From Glaciecola sp965660815 (lineage in GTDB: Bacteria; Pseudomonadota; Gammaproteobacteria; Enterobacterales; Alteromonadaceae), in assembly GCA_965660815.1 (NCBI GenBank), contig CBFIBG010000009.1, positions 119,101 to 183,100 of the forward strand: 64,000 nucleotides of DNA, given 5' to 3'. Shown here one piece after another: positions 1 to 7,846 of the stretch (the stretch's first letter is position 1; each line of letters starts with the position of its first letter). The translations under genes were made by a program, and so were the position numbers. The notes under the pieces were generated by a model that saw only the letters and a list, made by a program, of their open reading frames with translations, did no database searches and was not told the DNA's origin.

Positions 1-1745
1 ACTTTTGAAATACTCTCTTGGACATCCTCATCAATCAGTCCGCCAAGAACAATGGTGCCACCGTCGTCTACAATAACGGTTGTTTTGATTTCTCGTTTAT
101 TGATTGAAATATCAACTGAAGTGGCGCCACTTACGCTTGATACCTCTTGCTCCAAGGTCAATTGAACAGCATCCCCTTCGTTGATCTGAGGAGTCACTTT
201 TAGCTTGATGCCGATTTCTTGACGCTCTACAGTGGTAAAAGGATTACTATTATTGGAGCCAACTGAAGTGCCTGTAATAATCGGTACTTCCTGACCAACA
301 ATAAAGAAAGCTTCTTCATTGTCCATTGTCGTTAAATGTGGAGTCGCCAAAATATTTGAGTTTGTGTCGGTGCTGACCGCTTGAACAACCGCCCCCCAGC
401 CATTTTCTATAATGCCAGCTATAAGACCATTCGCACCGCCAAGTAACTGAGCTAGAGGGGTTAAATTACCCTGCTGCGTTGTAACAGTGTCGACGACTTC
501 ACCATTTGCCGTAACCGTTGAACCTTGAAGTTCAATGTCTTCTGCTTCGCGCAATGCAACGCCCAAGGATCCCACGCCTACTACCCCGTTGGTAAATTGA
601 GTACCGCCTCCATCTTCTGATACAAGCTGGACACCTAGGGTAACTCCGTCCCCTTCAAATACCTCAACAATGATAGCCTCTACCTGCACTTGTGCTCTTC
701 TTACGTCAAGCTGACGAATAACCGCTTCTAGTGACCGCATCATGTCTGGTTCGGCGGTGATCACGAGCGAATTGCTCGCCTCATGAGCATCAATACTTAC
801 TTCCCTATTGCTGCCGCCTCGTCTTTGTTGGGTATTCCCCTGAGATTCTGCCTGCATGCTGGCGCTGACGCCTTGGAGCACTTTTACCAATTCTTCAGCT
901 TTTGAATAGTTCAAGAAAATTACACGGGTATTACCGCTTGTCTCAAGCTCCTGATCCATGCGCTTGATGAGGTTTATTAAACGTTGCCTCGCTTTGATAT
1001 CGCCACTTACAATCACGCTATTGGTTCTGTCATCTGCCACGACTCGCGGAGTGGATTTACCGCCTGCGCTTTGTTTGGCCTGTGAGTTATTGATGCTTTC
1101 GATAATTCTGACCATTTCCGATGCTGAGGCGTACTTTAGTTTTACCACTTCTACTTCTTCGTCACCGGCTTGGTCAACTCGCTCGATAATTTCCACTAGG
1201 CGATTTACAACTGCTGCTCTACCAGTAATCATCATTACATTTGAAGGGTCGTGAGCGACTACGTTTCCGCCGCCAGTTTGATCGTTCAATTGACGCAAAA
1301 TGGGTGCGAGTTCTCTGACCGGCACATTATATACGGGAATTACACGGGTAATCATTTCATCGCCATCTAAACTGTTCGATTCGACCACTGGTATGTTTGA
1401 TGTCTTGGCGTCTTTGGAACGAACTACCTTTAAAATACCGTTTGGCATTTCTACAACCGCAAAATCATATACTTGAAGAACGTTTAAGAAGAACTGATAG
1501 TATTGGTCTTCCGTCATAAGGTCATAGCTACGCACACTTATTTTTCCGCGCACGTTAGGGTCAACAATGATGGTTTTCTTTAAGTTTTTCCCAACAATAT
1601 TAATAAACTCTGTAATGTCAGTGTTTTTAAAGTTTGGTTGATATTGTGTACTAAACGCAACAAAGCTGCTGCCTAAAAGAGTTAAAGAGGCAACTAAAGC
1701 ACAAAATAACTTTGTAACTTTGCTTTTTTGCTTGTTAAGCATCAT
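1..1745 (-). CDS. gspD: General secretion pathway protein D (secretin), 3' end outside window
   Basis: Outer-membrane secretin of the type II secretion system, the ring through which folded exoproteins leave the periplasm. Translating the minus strand from an ATG-ATG pair at 1745/1742 gives about 581 uninterrupted residues: a signal peptide with the core LFCALVASLTLLG, then the N0 domain, three repeated N-domains (IIVDPNVRGKISV, MITGRAAVVNRLVEIIERVD, NSLVITAEPDMMRSLEAVI) and the start of the secretin beta domain (ILATPHLTT, VPIITGT, IVLGGLIDED). The family is usually about 650-700 residues, so the last part lies beyond base 1. It follows gspC in the same direction after 23 bases, the usual gspCD order. 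The choice between the two adjacent ATG codons is open. Confidence 0.96.
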   Translation of the reverse strand, partial: MMLNKQKSKVTKLFCALVASLTLLGSSFVAFSTQYQPNFKNTDITEFINIVGKNLKKTIIVDPNVRGKISVRSYDLMTEDQYYQFFLNVLQVYDFAVVEMPNGILKVVRSKDAKTSNIPVVESNSLDGDEMITRVIPVYNVPVRELAPILRQLNDQTGGGNVVAHDPSNVMMITGRAAVVNRLVEIIERVDQAGDEEVEVVKLKYASASEMVRIIESINNSQAKQSAGGKSTPRVVADDRTNSVIVSGDIKARQRLINLIKRMDQELETSGNTRVIFLNYSKAEELVKVLQGVSASMQAESQGNTQQRRGGSNREVSIDAHEASNSLVITAEPDMMRSLEAVIRQLDVRRAQVQVEAIIVEVFEGDGVTLGVQLVSEDGGGTQFTNGVVGVGSLGVALREAEDIELQGSTVTANGEVVDTVTTQQGNLTPLAQLLGGANGLIAGIIENGWGAVVQAVSTDTNSNILATPHLTTMDNEEAFFIVGQEVPIITGTSVGSNNSNPFTTVERQEIGIKLKVTPQINEGDAVQLTLEQEVSSVSGATSVDISINKREIKTTVIVDDGGTIVLGGLIDEDVQESISK

Positions 1746-1768
1746 ATATAACTACCTTTTTCCATTTC

Positions 1769-2716
1769 CTAATTTCGGGGGATTTCTAATTCCAGAGAAA
1801 TAAACTCACCGTCTCGCAACACTTCTAATTGAAGGAGATCAGCTTGTTGTAACTGCGTAATAGCTTCACCAGACTGTTGCAAATCCGTTAGATCAAGCCC
1901 GTTAAGCTGCATAACTACATCGCCATTTTTCAAACCAACAGCATTAAATAACTTAGGTTCTTTGCCAGGGCTTACTCTAAATCCTAACAGTTGACCATCG
2001 ACTCGATGTGGTGCTAATGCGATGAAATCTGTAAATTTAGCTGGCTCATTTGCAAGTTGTTCCCTAGCTTGCTTAAGCGCTTGAGATTTTTCTCTAACTT
2101 CTCGGTCGGTGTTAGAGTTTACAGAAGTTTGTAAGTTCCTTGTGGGTGTTTGCTGTCGAACAATTCTTTGATTTTGTCGGTTCGCTTCATCGAAATCTAA
2201 GCCTTCTAACATAAGAGTTTCTCGAGTTGAGGCGTTTTTTATGATCACTCTATCTATCAATATTTCATCTAAGGTTACATTGGTACCTTCGATTTTATCA
2301 CCCAAACCATAGGTGTTCTGTTTATTTCTGTATTCAATGATTGCGGCCCCTTGTGCCTCATCTGTGCTGGACACAACACCTGATAGGACTAAGTTTAGTT
2401 TGGTTTCAGGAACTTCTTCGAGGTCTTGTTGAACAGGCGCCGGAGGTTTTGCAGTGGCATCTCCAAAAAGATTTAACTTTGTTATGGCGCTTAGGTTGAC
2501 TCTCGCATTACTGCTATTTGAATTATTTGGCACTTGATTAACAGCGGCGCCGTTAATCGGCGTATGCGCTGGCTGTGGCATCAATGACCATGTGAGCTTT
2601 GCCGCAGTCATAATTAAATAGACGCTCAATATGAGCGTGACCAACAATATAACCTTATTTTCATGGCGTCGATATAAGTCGATAATCGAAGAGAAAGAGA
2701 CGTCGGTCATATTCAA
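1769..2716 (-). CDS. gspC: General secretion pathway protein C
   Basis: Inner-membrane component of type II secretion that links the cytoplasmic-membrane platform to the secretin GspD. The 315-residue protein has a short cytoplasmic N-terminus, one membrane segment at about residues 21-41, a Pro/Asn-rich linker, the HR domain at about 75-175 (AITKLNLFG, LNLVLSGVVSS, GDKIEGTNVTLDEI) and a C-terminal PDZ domain at about 230-312 (GFRVSPGKEP, GLKNGDVVMQLNG). It is first in the leftward gsp operon and is divergent from hslR across an intergenic region that holds a tandem repeat array. Length and order of domains are normal for the family. Confidence 0.95.
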   Translation of the reverse strand: MNMTDVSFSSIIDLYRRHENKVILLVTLILSVYLIMTAAKLTWSLMPQPAHTPINGAAVNQVPNNSNSSNARVNLSAITKLNLFGDATAKPPAPVQQDLEEVPETKLNLVLSGVVSSTDEAQGAAIIEYRNKQNTYGLGDKIEGTNVTLDEILIDRVIIKNASTRETLMLEGLDFDEANRQNQRIVRQQTPTRNLQTSVNSNTDREVREKSQALKQAREQLANEPAKFTDFIALAPHRVDGQLLGFRVSPGKEPKLFNAVGLKNGDVVMQLNGLDLTDLQQSGEAITQLQQADLLQLEVLRDGEFISLELEIPRN

Positions 2717-3199
2717 GTTGTTAAAACCTTTAATAAAAGTAAAGCTTGGATGGTATATAGTATATAGTAGGTAGTTAAGCTACAACAGTTAGTCGTCAAA
2801 CTACTCAAAAAATTCATAATTCATTTTTTGATAGTCGATTCAATCTTATTTGTGATTGCGAAGTGTTCTCGCTTTGCCCATTGCCACGTCATAGTATAGT
2901 TTATCTCAGACAATAAGTATTTTTTTGCGTATTTCAATACGCTATTATAAATTGATATATAATTTACGTTAATAGACCATTTTGCTCAGTATCAATTACA
3001 TTGGTGGTCTTGAGAACGTCAGACATTTGGTCTGTCCAGATTCGTTAGACACTTGGTCTGTCCAGGTTCGTTAGATAGTTGGTCTGTCCAGGTTCGTTAG
3101 ACACTTGGTCTGTCCAGCTTCGTTAGATAGTTGGTCTGTCCCGACTAATGATCAACGTATAACTTTAATATTATATTACTCGTGTATTTGCACATATCT
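2717..3199. other. Divergent intergenic region gspC / hslR
   Basis: About 480 bases without a gene. The gspC-proximal part is AT-rich and presumably holds the gsp promoter. The hslR-proximal part holds the five-unit 26-bp repeat array described separately. I see no convincing small ORF or terminator. Confidence 0.6.
3014..3143 (+). repeat. Five-unit, 26-bp tandem repeat with TTGGTCTGTCCAG core
   Basis: The 13-base core TTGGTCTGTCCAG starts exactly at 3027, 3053, 3079 and 3105, and a fifth, decayed copy (ending CCCG) starts at 3131, giving a strict 26-base period. The spacer alternates between TTCGTTAGACAC and TTCGTTAGATAG, so units 2 and 4 match each other and 3 and 5 match each other, suggesting duplication of a two-unit block. 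The array ends 56 bases before the hslR start codon. The same core recurs elsewhere in the window. Function is unknown. Confidence 0.9.
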
Positions 3200-3625
3200 A
3201 TGACTAAAAAGAAAAACGAAAAAGCAAAGGTTGCTGAAAAACATGCCGGTGGTTCCGTCAGGCTTGATAAATGGATCTGGGCGGCTAGATTTGCTAAAAC
3301 AAGAAGTCTTGCCCGAGAATTAGTGCAGTCTGGAAAAGTCCATTATAATCGGCAAAGAACAAAGCCAAGCCGCATTGTTGAAATTGGTGCTATTGTAAAG
3401 GTACCAACGGGCTTTGATGAAAAAACGGTTGTCGTAAAAAAAATTTTTGATAATCGTCAAGGTGCACCAATTGCTCAAAGTATGTATGAAGAAACCGAAG
3501 AGAGCTCACTTCAAAGGGAAAAAAACGCACAGGCTAGGAAACTAAGTGCATTTCACAGCCCAAGACCGGAAACTCGCCCCGATAAAAAACAGAGACGGCA
3601 GTTAATTAAATTTAAACAAAATTAG
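3200..3625 (+). CDS. hslR: Ribosome-associated heat shock protein Hsp15
   Basis: Small S4-type RNA-binding protein that, in the characterised family, binds 50S subunits carrying a nascent chain and helps recycle stalled ribosomes after heat shock. The 141-residue protein has the S4 motif near its N-terminus (RLDKWIWAARFAKTRSLA, then SGKVHYN and KPSRIVEIGAIV) and a basic C-terminal tail (RPDKKQRRQLIKFK). I chose the ATG at 3200; an in-frame GTG at 3182 would add six residues. Neither has a clear Shine-Dalgarno sequence. It is followed by hslO after 10 bases, a common pairing of two stress genes. Confidence 0.93.
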   Translation: MTKKKNEKAKVAEKHAGGSVRLDKWIWAARFAKTRSLARELVQSGKVHYNRQRTKPSRIVEIGAIVKVPTGFDEKTVVVKKIFDNRQGAPIAQSMYEETEESSLQREKNAQARKLSAFHSPRPETRPDKKQRRQLIKFKQN

Positions 3626-3635
3626 AAGTATAGAA

Positions 3636-4517
3636 ATGACAGACACATTAGATAAATTTTTATTTGAAAATAGGAATATTCGCGGTCAGATAGTGACATT
3701 ACAAGAAAGTTACCAATCTATTCTTTCAACCAAAGATTACCCTTCTATGCTCCAGTCTCTGTTAGGCGAGTTACTAGCGGCAACTAGTTTGTTGACTGCA
3801 AGCATTAAATTTGAAGGTGAAGTATCTTTGCAAATACAAAGTGAAGGCGCTATTAAGTATGCCGTGGTTAACTCTACGCATGATTATAAATTAAAAGGCG
3901 TCGCACAGTGGGATGAAACATTGGAGGTTTTACCTAATACATTTAAGGATTGTTTTATAAAAGGAGTGCTAGCCATTACGCTTACTCCAAAAAATGGAAA
4001 GCGTTATCAAGGCATGGTGAGTTTGGACCAAGATTCTTTGGCTGAATGCATTGAGAATTACTTCCTCCAATCTGAGCAACTTCTTACAACCGTAGTGTTG
4101 AATACAGATACCAAGTCTGAAGCTAAGGCTAACGGTTTTTTGGTCCAAGTTATACCCACTAGCAGTGAAGCAACAAATGTGGCCAATAATCCAGATTTCG
4201 AGCATGTCTCGCACTTGGCTAAGACAATAAGCGCAGTTGAAATACTTCATATTTCTCACCAAGAGATGTTGTATCGGTTATTCCATGAAGATAAGGTGAG
4301 ACTGCTTGACGCTAAAACATTAACGTTTGAATGTGACTGCTCAAGACAACGATGTGCTAACGCTCTCAAAAGCCTTGATAAATCAGAGCTTCTAAATATG
4401 GTCAAAGAAGAAGGAACTATTAAAATGGATTGTCAGTTCTGTCATACAAAGTATGAATTTGATGCCATTGATGTAGAAAATATTCACAGTCAAAATCTAG
4501 ATTCTGGTTCTGCATAA
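3636..4517 (+). CDS. hslO: 33 kDa redox-regulated chaperonin Hsp33
   Basis: Cytosolic holdase chaperone activated by oxidation plus unfolding stress. The protein has 293 residues. The four zinc-binding redox cysteines are visible as C233-x-C235 (ECDCS) and C266-xx-C269 (CQFC), the arrangement of a redox-switchable Hsp33. The N-terminal part has the family patterns RGQIVTLQ, LLGELLAATSLL and IKFEGEVSLQIQSEG. It is the second gene of an hslR-hslO operon and converges on envZ with only 26 bases between the stop codons. Confidence 0.96.
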   Translation: MTDTLDKFLFENRNIRGQIVTLQESYQSILSTKDYPSMLQSLLGELLAATSLLTASIKFEGEVSLQIQSEGAIKYAVVNSTHDYKLKGVAQWDETLEVLPNTFKDCFIKGVLAITLTPKNGKRYQGMVSLDQDSLAECIENYFLQSEQLLTTVVLNTDTKSEAKANGFLVQVIPTSSEATNVANNPDFEHVSHLAKTISAVEILHISHQEMLYRLFHEDKVRLLDAKTLTFECDCSRQRCANALKSLDKSELLNMVKEEGTIKMDCQFCHTKYEFDAIDVENIHSQNLDSGSA

Positions 4518-4535
4518 ATCAAGAAAGGGGGAGTT

Positions 4536-4546
4536 TAGACAGTCTA
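4536..4546. repeat. Palindrome TAGACAGTCTA covering the envZ stop codon
   Basis: Eleven-base odd-centred palindrome in the short hslO/envZ convergent gap. Its right end supplies the TAG stop of envZ on the minus strand (4546-4544). It is a C-to-T variant of the TGGACAGTCCA palindrome found elsewhere in the window. It could be coincidence on its own, but fits the repeat family. Confidence 0.5.
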
Positions 4547-5899
4547 GTCAGCATCTGCCAGTTGGATAGACGGTATAGTAAACCCCGCGATTAAGCCTCC
4601 GTCAGGGTGGTTAGTAAAACGTATCTCGCCACCGTGACTTTCAATAATGCGTTTAGCTATAGCCAAACCCAAGCCTGAGCCGGAACTGCCTCTTGCTTGG
4701 TCACCTTGTGTAAATGGGTTGAACATACTTTCCAATTTTTCCTCGTCTATCCCTTTTCCAAAATCCCTGACAGAGCATTGGATTTTTTTTTGTTTAGCGA
4801 TAAAAATGGTAGAAATCACGATGTGATTACTGCCATACCGAAAGGCGTTCTCTATCAAGTTTTCGATGACCCGCTTTATACCTACTTTTCTTAATCTAAT
4901 CATAGGTATGTCTTGTAGGTTTAATGTAATTTCATGATCAATCTGGATGCTTCTTACATCGAATAACTCGTTAATTAGTTCGTTCAAATTGGCGAATTCA
5001 AATGATTCTTGTTGGTCTTGTCTCGCATAATCAATGAATTGATCTATGATGTTATTTAAATCATCAATATCATGTTCTATACCCTCTTTAATCCAATCTT
5101 GTTCGCTAGGTAACATTTCACTCGCTAAACGGATCCTAGTGAGAGGCGTTCTTAAATCATGAGAGATTCCGGCTGTCATTATGACTCTATCATTTTCTAA
5201 TTGTTTAATGCCTTTAGACATTTTGTTAAAAGCTTCAGTGACAGCAATGATTTCACTGCTACCATTAAGTGGCAGAGGTTTTGGAAATAAGCCTTTGCCA
5301 ACTTCTTTGGCCGCTTGTTGTAGCGCTTGAAGCGGACGGTTTAAGCGTCTCACAAAGAGCCAACCCCCGGTAACACTTAGCACACCAATTACAATAAAAT
5401 ACATAGTCAACGGTGATAGGGATTTTTCATTGGCTCCTTCTAGAGGAATCGAAATCCAAAGTTCTGGACGAGAGGATGGCCTGATCCAAACCACGTATTC
5501 GGAAGTTGTGTTTATTCTTATTTCAGTGGTCTGTCCAAGTTTAGCGGAGACCTGGTCCGACATAAAGTCATAATAGGTAGCATTAGTGAGACCTGCATGC
5601 ATTGCGGAGGCCTCGTCATGAAATCTGATGCCTGTGTTATCCTGCAACCGCCATTTTTGCTCTGGTGTCATTTCTTCAATGTTGTACAGTAATAGACTAT
5701 TGACCTGATTAGCAATGAGTTGATTGATTTGTTGGTAGCTTGGACTTATGAAGTAATGGGTAATTGACAGGTAGGAAACTAACTGATTAATAAAAAGTAA
5801 TATCCCAATTAATAACGCGGTTTGCCCAAACGTACTGCTGGGCATTAATTTTAGTAATCGAAATTTAAATATTGGTTTCACCGTCCGGTACAAAAACAT
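4544..5899 (-). CDS. envZ: Osmosensor histidine kinase EnvZ
   Basis: Inner-membrane sensor kinase that phosphorylates OmpR. The 451-residue protein has a membrane segment at about 27-47, a periplasmic domain to about 162, a second membrane segment at about 163-183, a HAMP domain (RRLNRPLQALQQAAKEVGKG), the H-box with phospho-acceptor H247 (GISHDLRTPLTR), the N-box ENLIENAFRYG and G-boxes DFGKGID and GSGLGLAIAKR. Starting at 5899 it overlaps the end of ompR by 35 bases; an internal ATG at 5845 would remove the overlap, but the sequence before it aligns with the arginine-rich N-terminus expected in EnvZ. Translational coupling with ompR is likely. Confidence 0.93.
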   Translation of the reverse strand: MFLYRTVKPIFKFRLLKLMPSSTFGQTALLIGILLFINQLVSYLSITHYFISPSYQQINQLIANQVNSLLLYNIEEMTPEQKWRLQDNTGIRFHDEASAMHAGLTNATYYDFMSDQVSAKLGQTTEIRINTTSEYVVWIRPSSRPELWISIPLEGANEKSLSPLTMYFIVIGVLSVTGGWLFVRRLNRPLQALQQAAKEVGKGLFPKPLPLNGSSEIIAVTEAFNKMSKGIKQLENDRVIMTAGISHDLRTPLTRIRLASEMLPSEQDWIKEGIEHDIDDLNNIIDQFIDYARQDQQESFEFANLNELINELFDVRSIQIDHEITLNLQDIPMIRLRKVGIKRVIENLIENAFRYGSNHIVISTIFIAKQKKIQCSVRDFGKGIDEEKLESMFNPFTQGDQARGSSGSGLGLAIAKRIIESHGGEIRFTNHPDGGLIAGFTIPSIQLADAD

Positions 5900-6590
5900 A
5901 GCCTAGGCCCCAAACTGTTTGGATATATCTTGGATTAGCGGGATCTTTTTCCAACATTCTTCTCAGTCTTGAAACCTGCACGTCTATGCTGCGTTCTAAA
6001 GCACTATAATCTCTGCCTCTGGCTAGATTCATAAGCTTGTCTCTGGACAAAGGTTCTCGGGGATGAGAAACAAGAGACTTCAAGACAGCGAACTCGCCAC
6101 TTGTTAGCATCATTGGCCTGCCTTCTTGAGACATTTCTCGAGTGGCTAAGTTTAATTTGAAAGGGCCAAATTCAATTGTTTGTTCGGCCTGGGAGGGGGC
6201 TCCTGGGGCTTCATTAGTTTTTCTTCTGAGAACTGCCTTGGTTCTGGCTAATAATTCTCTTGGATTAAATGGTTTAGGAAGGTAATCATCAGCTCCCATT
6301 TCAAGACCAATAATTCGGTCAACTTCATCGCCTTTTGCTGTCAACATGATAATAGGAATTTGATTTTCTTGTTGCCGCAATCGCCTGCATATGGACAGAC
6401 CATCTTCATCGGGGAGCATTAAGTCTAGAACCATCAAATGAAAATTTTCTCTTTCTAGCATGCGGTCCATTGCTTCGGAGTTAGCTGCACTCCTAACCTG
6501 AAATCCCTGCTCAATCAAGTATCGCTCTAACAAAGAGCGAAGCCTCATATCATCATCAACTACTAATATTTTTGTCGTTTCTTGACGCAT
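5865..6590 (-). CDS. ompR: Two-component response regulator OmpR
   Basis: DNA-binding partner of EnvZ, controlling outer-membrane porins and osmotic responses in relatives. The 241-residue protein has a receiver domain (ILVVDDDMRLR, phospho-acceptor D56 in VLDLMLPDEDG, MLTAKGD, KPFNPRELLAR) and a C-terminal winged-helix domain (MLTSGEFAVLKSLV, SRDKLMNLARGRDYSALERS, IQTVWGLGYVF). It is first in the ompR-envZ pair. The Alteromonadales-type sequence is close to the enterobacterial protein throughout. Confidence 0.96.
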   Translation of the reverse strand: MRQETTKILVVDDDMRLRSLLERYLIEQGFQVRSAANSEAMDRMLERENFHLMVLDLMLPDEDGLSICRRLRQQENQIPIIMLTAKGDEVDRIIGLEMGADDYLPKPFNPRELLARTKAVLRRKTNEAPGAPSQAEQTIEFGPFKLNLATREMSQEGRPMMLTSGEFAVLKSLVSHPREPLSRDKLMNLARGRDYSALERSIDVQVSRLRRMLEKDPANPRYIQTVWGLGYVFVPDGETNI

Positions 6591-6683
6591 GTTTTATTTA
6601 CCCACTAAATTTAACTTTGACTATAGCGAAGTAATCATTGTTAGCCAACAACAGATATGTTTCAGATTATTTCATGCTATGTT

Positions 6684-7586
6684 TTAATTGTCGGCAACCC
6701 AATCTACTTGATAATCAGCCCTTCGTTTGTTGTCCATCAGTTCTGAAATGAGCGGCGTTAGTATCAATTCCATCGCCAAACCCATTTTCCCTCCAGGCAC
6801 TACTAAGGTGTTCACTCTTGACATGAATGAGCCTTCTATCATTTGCAATAGATAAGGAAAGTCAACTTTTTTCATATCCCTTCTGAATCGAACAACAACA
6901 AAGCTCTCATCTTGGGATGGTATTTCTCTCGCACTAAAAGGGTTGGAGGTATCTACCGTGGGCACTCTTTGAAAGTTGATATGTGTTCTAGAGAATTGAG
7001 GTGTGATAAAGTGAAAATAGTCATCAAGGCTTCTAACAATACTGCTCATTACGGCATCCCGCGAATGCCCTCTATCAGTAGTATCTCTTACAATCTTCTG
7101 GATCCACTCTAAGTTAACAATGGGGACCATTCCTACGAGCAGGTCTACGTATGAAGCAACATCACAATCTTCTGTTCTAACGCCACCATGAAGTCCTTCA
7201 TAGAAGAGTAGGTCGGTTTTTTCGGGAAGATCTTGCCAAGGAGTAAAGGTACCAGGCATTTGGTTAAAAGGTACAGCTTCATCGAACGTATGCAAATATT
7301 GACGATATTGTCCTTGTCCACTCTTGCTGTATGACTTGAAGAGCTTTTCTAATAGCTCAAAGTCATTGGCATTTGGCCCAAAATAACTTATGTGCTTCCC
7401 TTGTTCTTGAGCCTTTCGAATTTCTACCTCCATTTCAGGACGCGTATATCGGTGGAAACTATCTCCCCCTACAGACGCTGCGTTTATTTTCAAGTTTCTA
7501 AAAATATGCGTTATAGCGTTTGTCGTTGTTGTAGTGCCTGCACCGGAAGAACCGGTAATGGCTATAATTGGATGTTTGGAAGACAT
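6684..7586 (-). CDS. Phosphoribulokinase-family protein (class I type)
   Basis: Member of the phosphoribulokinase/uridine kinase family of P-loop kinases, 300 residues. The glycine loop is GSSGAGTTTTT (residues 12-22), with the TT ending characteristic of class I phosphoribulokinases; further family features are DSFHRY, FYEGLHGGV and IVRDTTDRGHSRDAV. Non-autotrophic gammaproteobacteria (for example the prkB gene of enterics) carry such a gene without a Calvin cycle, and no RuBisCO or other Calvin gene is seen in this window, so its physiological substrate is uncertain. It stands alone, leftward, divergent from the transposase. Confidence 0.85.
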   Translation of the reverse strand: MSSKHPIIAITGSSGAGTTTTTNAITHIFRNLKINAASVGGDSFHRYTRPEMEVEIRKAQEQGKHISYFGPNANDFELLEKLFKSYSKSGQGQYRQYLHTFDEAVPFNQMPGTFTPWQDLPEKTDLLFYEGLHGGVRTEDCDVASYVDLLVGMVPIVNLEWIQKIVRDTTDRGHSRDAVMSSIVRSLDDYFHFITPQFSRTHINFQRVPTVDTSNPFSAREIPSQDESFVVVRFRRDMKKVDFPYLLQMIEGSFMSRVNTLVVPGGKMGLAMELILTPLISELMDNKRRADYQVDWVADN

Positions 7587-7692
7587 GGACTCTTATGATT
7601 GTTTGTTATGCACCTGTTATAAGCAACCCAGATAAGCACGTCAAGAGGTTTTTGCTTCACCAATGCTTGAATTTTCAGAAGTTCCTTTTTCT

Positions 7693-7705
7693 CTGGACAG
7701 ACCAA
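7693..7705 (-). repeat. Single copy of the TTGGTCTGTCCAG core
   Basis: Exact 13-base match to the core of the 3 kb and 18 kb arrays, on the minus strand, lying between the prk start and the transposase start. It is 31 bases from the 37-bp palindrome that has the related CTGGACAGTCCAG centre. Confidence 0.8.
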
Positions 7706-7735
7706 ATCAAATTCGAATCGGAAAGTTTGTTAACC

Positions 7736-7772
7736 AATATTTGCGTTCTGGACAGTCCAGAACGCAAATATT
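7736..7772. repeat. 37-bp perfect palindrome upstream of the transposase
   Basis: Left arm 7736-7753 and right arm 7755-7772 are perfect 18-base reverse complements around a single A at 7754. The centre reads CTGGACAGTCCAG; the arms begin and end with AATATTTGCG / CGCAAATATT. It lies 74 bases before the transposase start codon and about 150 bases upstream of prk. As single-stranded DNA or RNA it would fold into a very stable hairpin, the type of substrate recognised by Y1 single-strand transposases. It has no poly-T tail, so it is not a typical terminator. Confidence 0.9.
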
Positions 7773-7846
7773 TTGACTGTGCAAGGTATCAAACTGTCCC
7801 GCAATACAGCTTAAAAAAAACTGTGATTAGCATATTATTGAGTACT

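Noticed and set aside
5526..5538. GTGGTCTGTCCAA in envZ, close to the core
   Set aside because: Two mismatches to the 13-mer and within normal coding sequence; not counted as a family member.
6391..6403. ATGGACAGACCAT in ompR, similar to the repeat core
   Set aside because: It encodes conserved receiver residues (DGLS) and matches only part of the core, so coincidence is enough.
7568..7846. N-terminal extension of the transposase frame
   Set aside because: It overlaps prk's start, crosses the repeat core and the 37-bp palindrome, and shows no family similarity; the ATG at 7847 fits the family.
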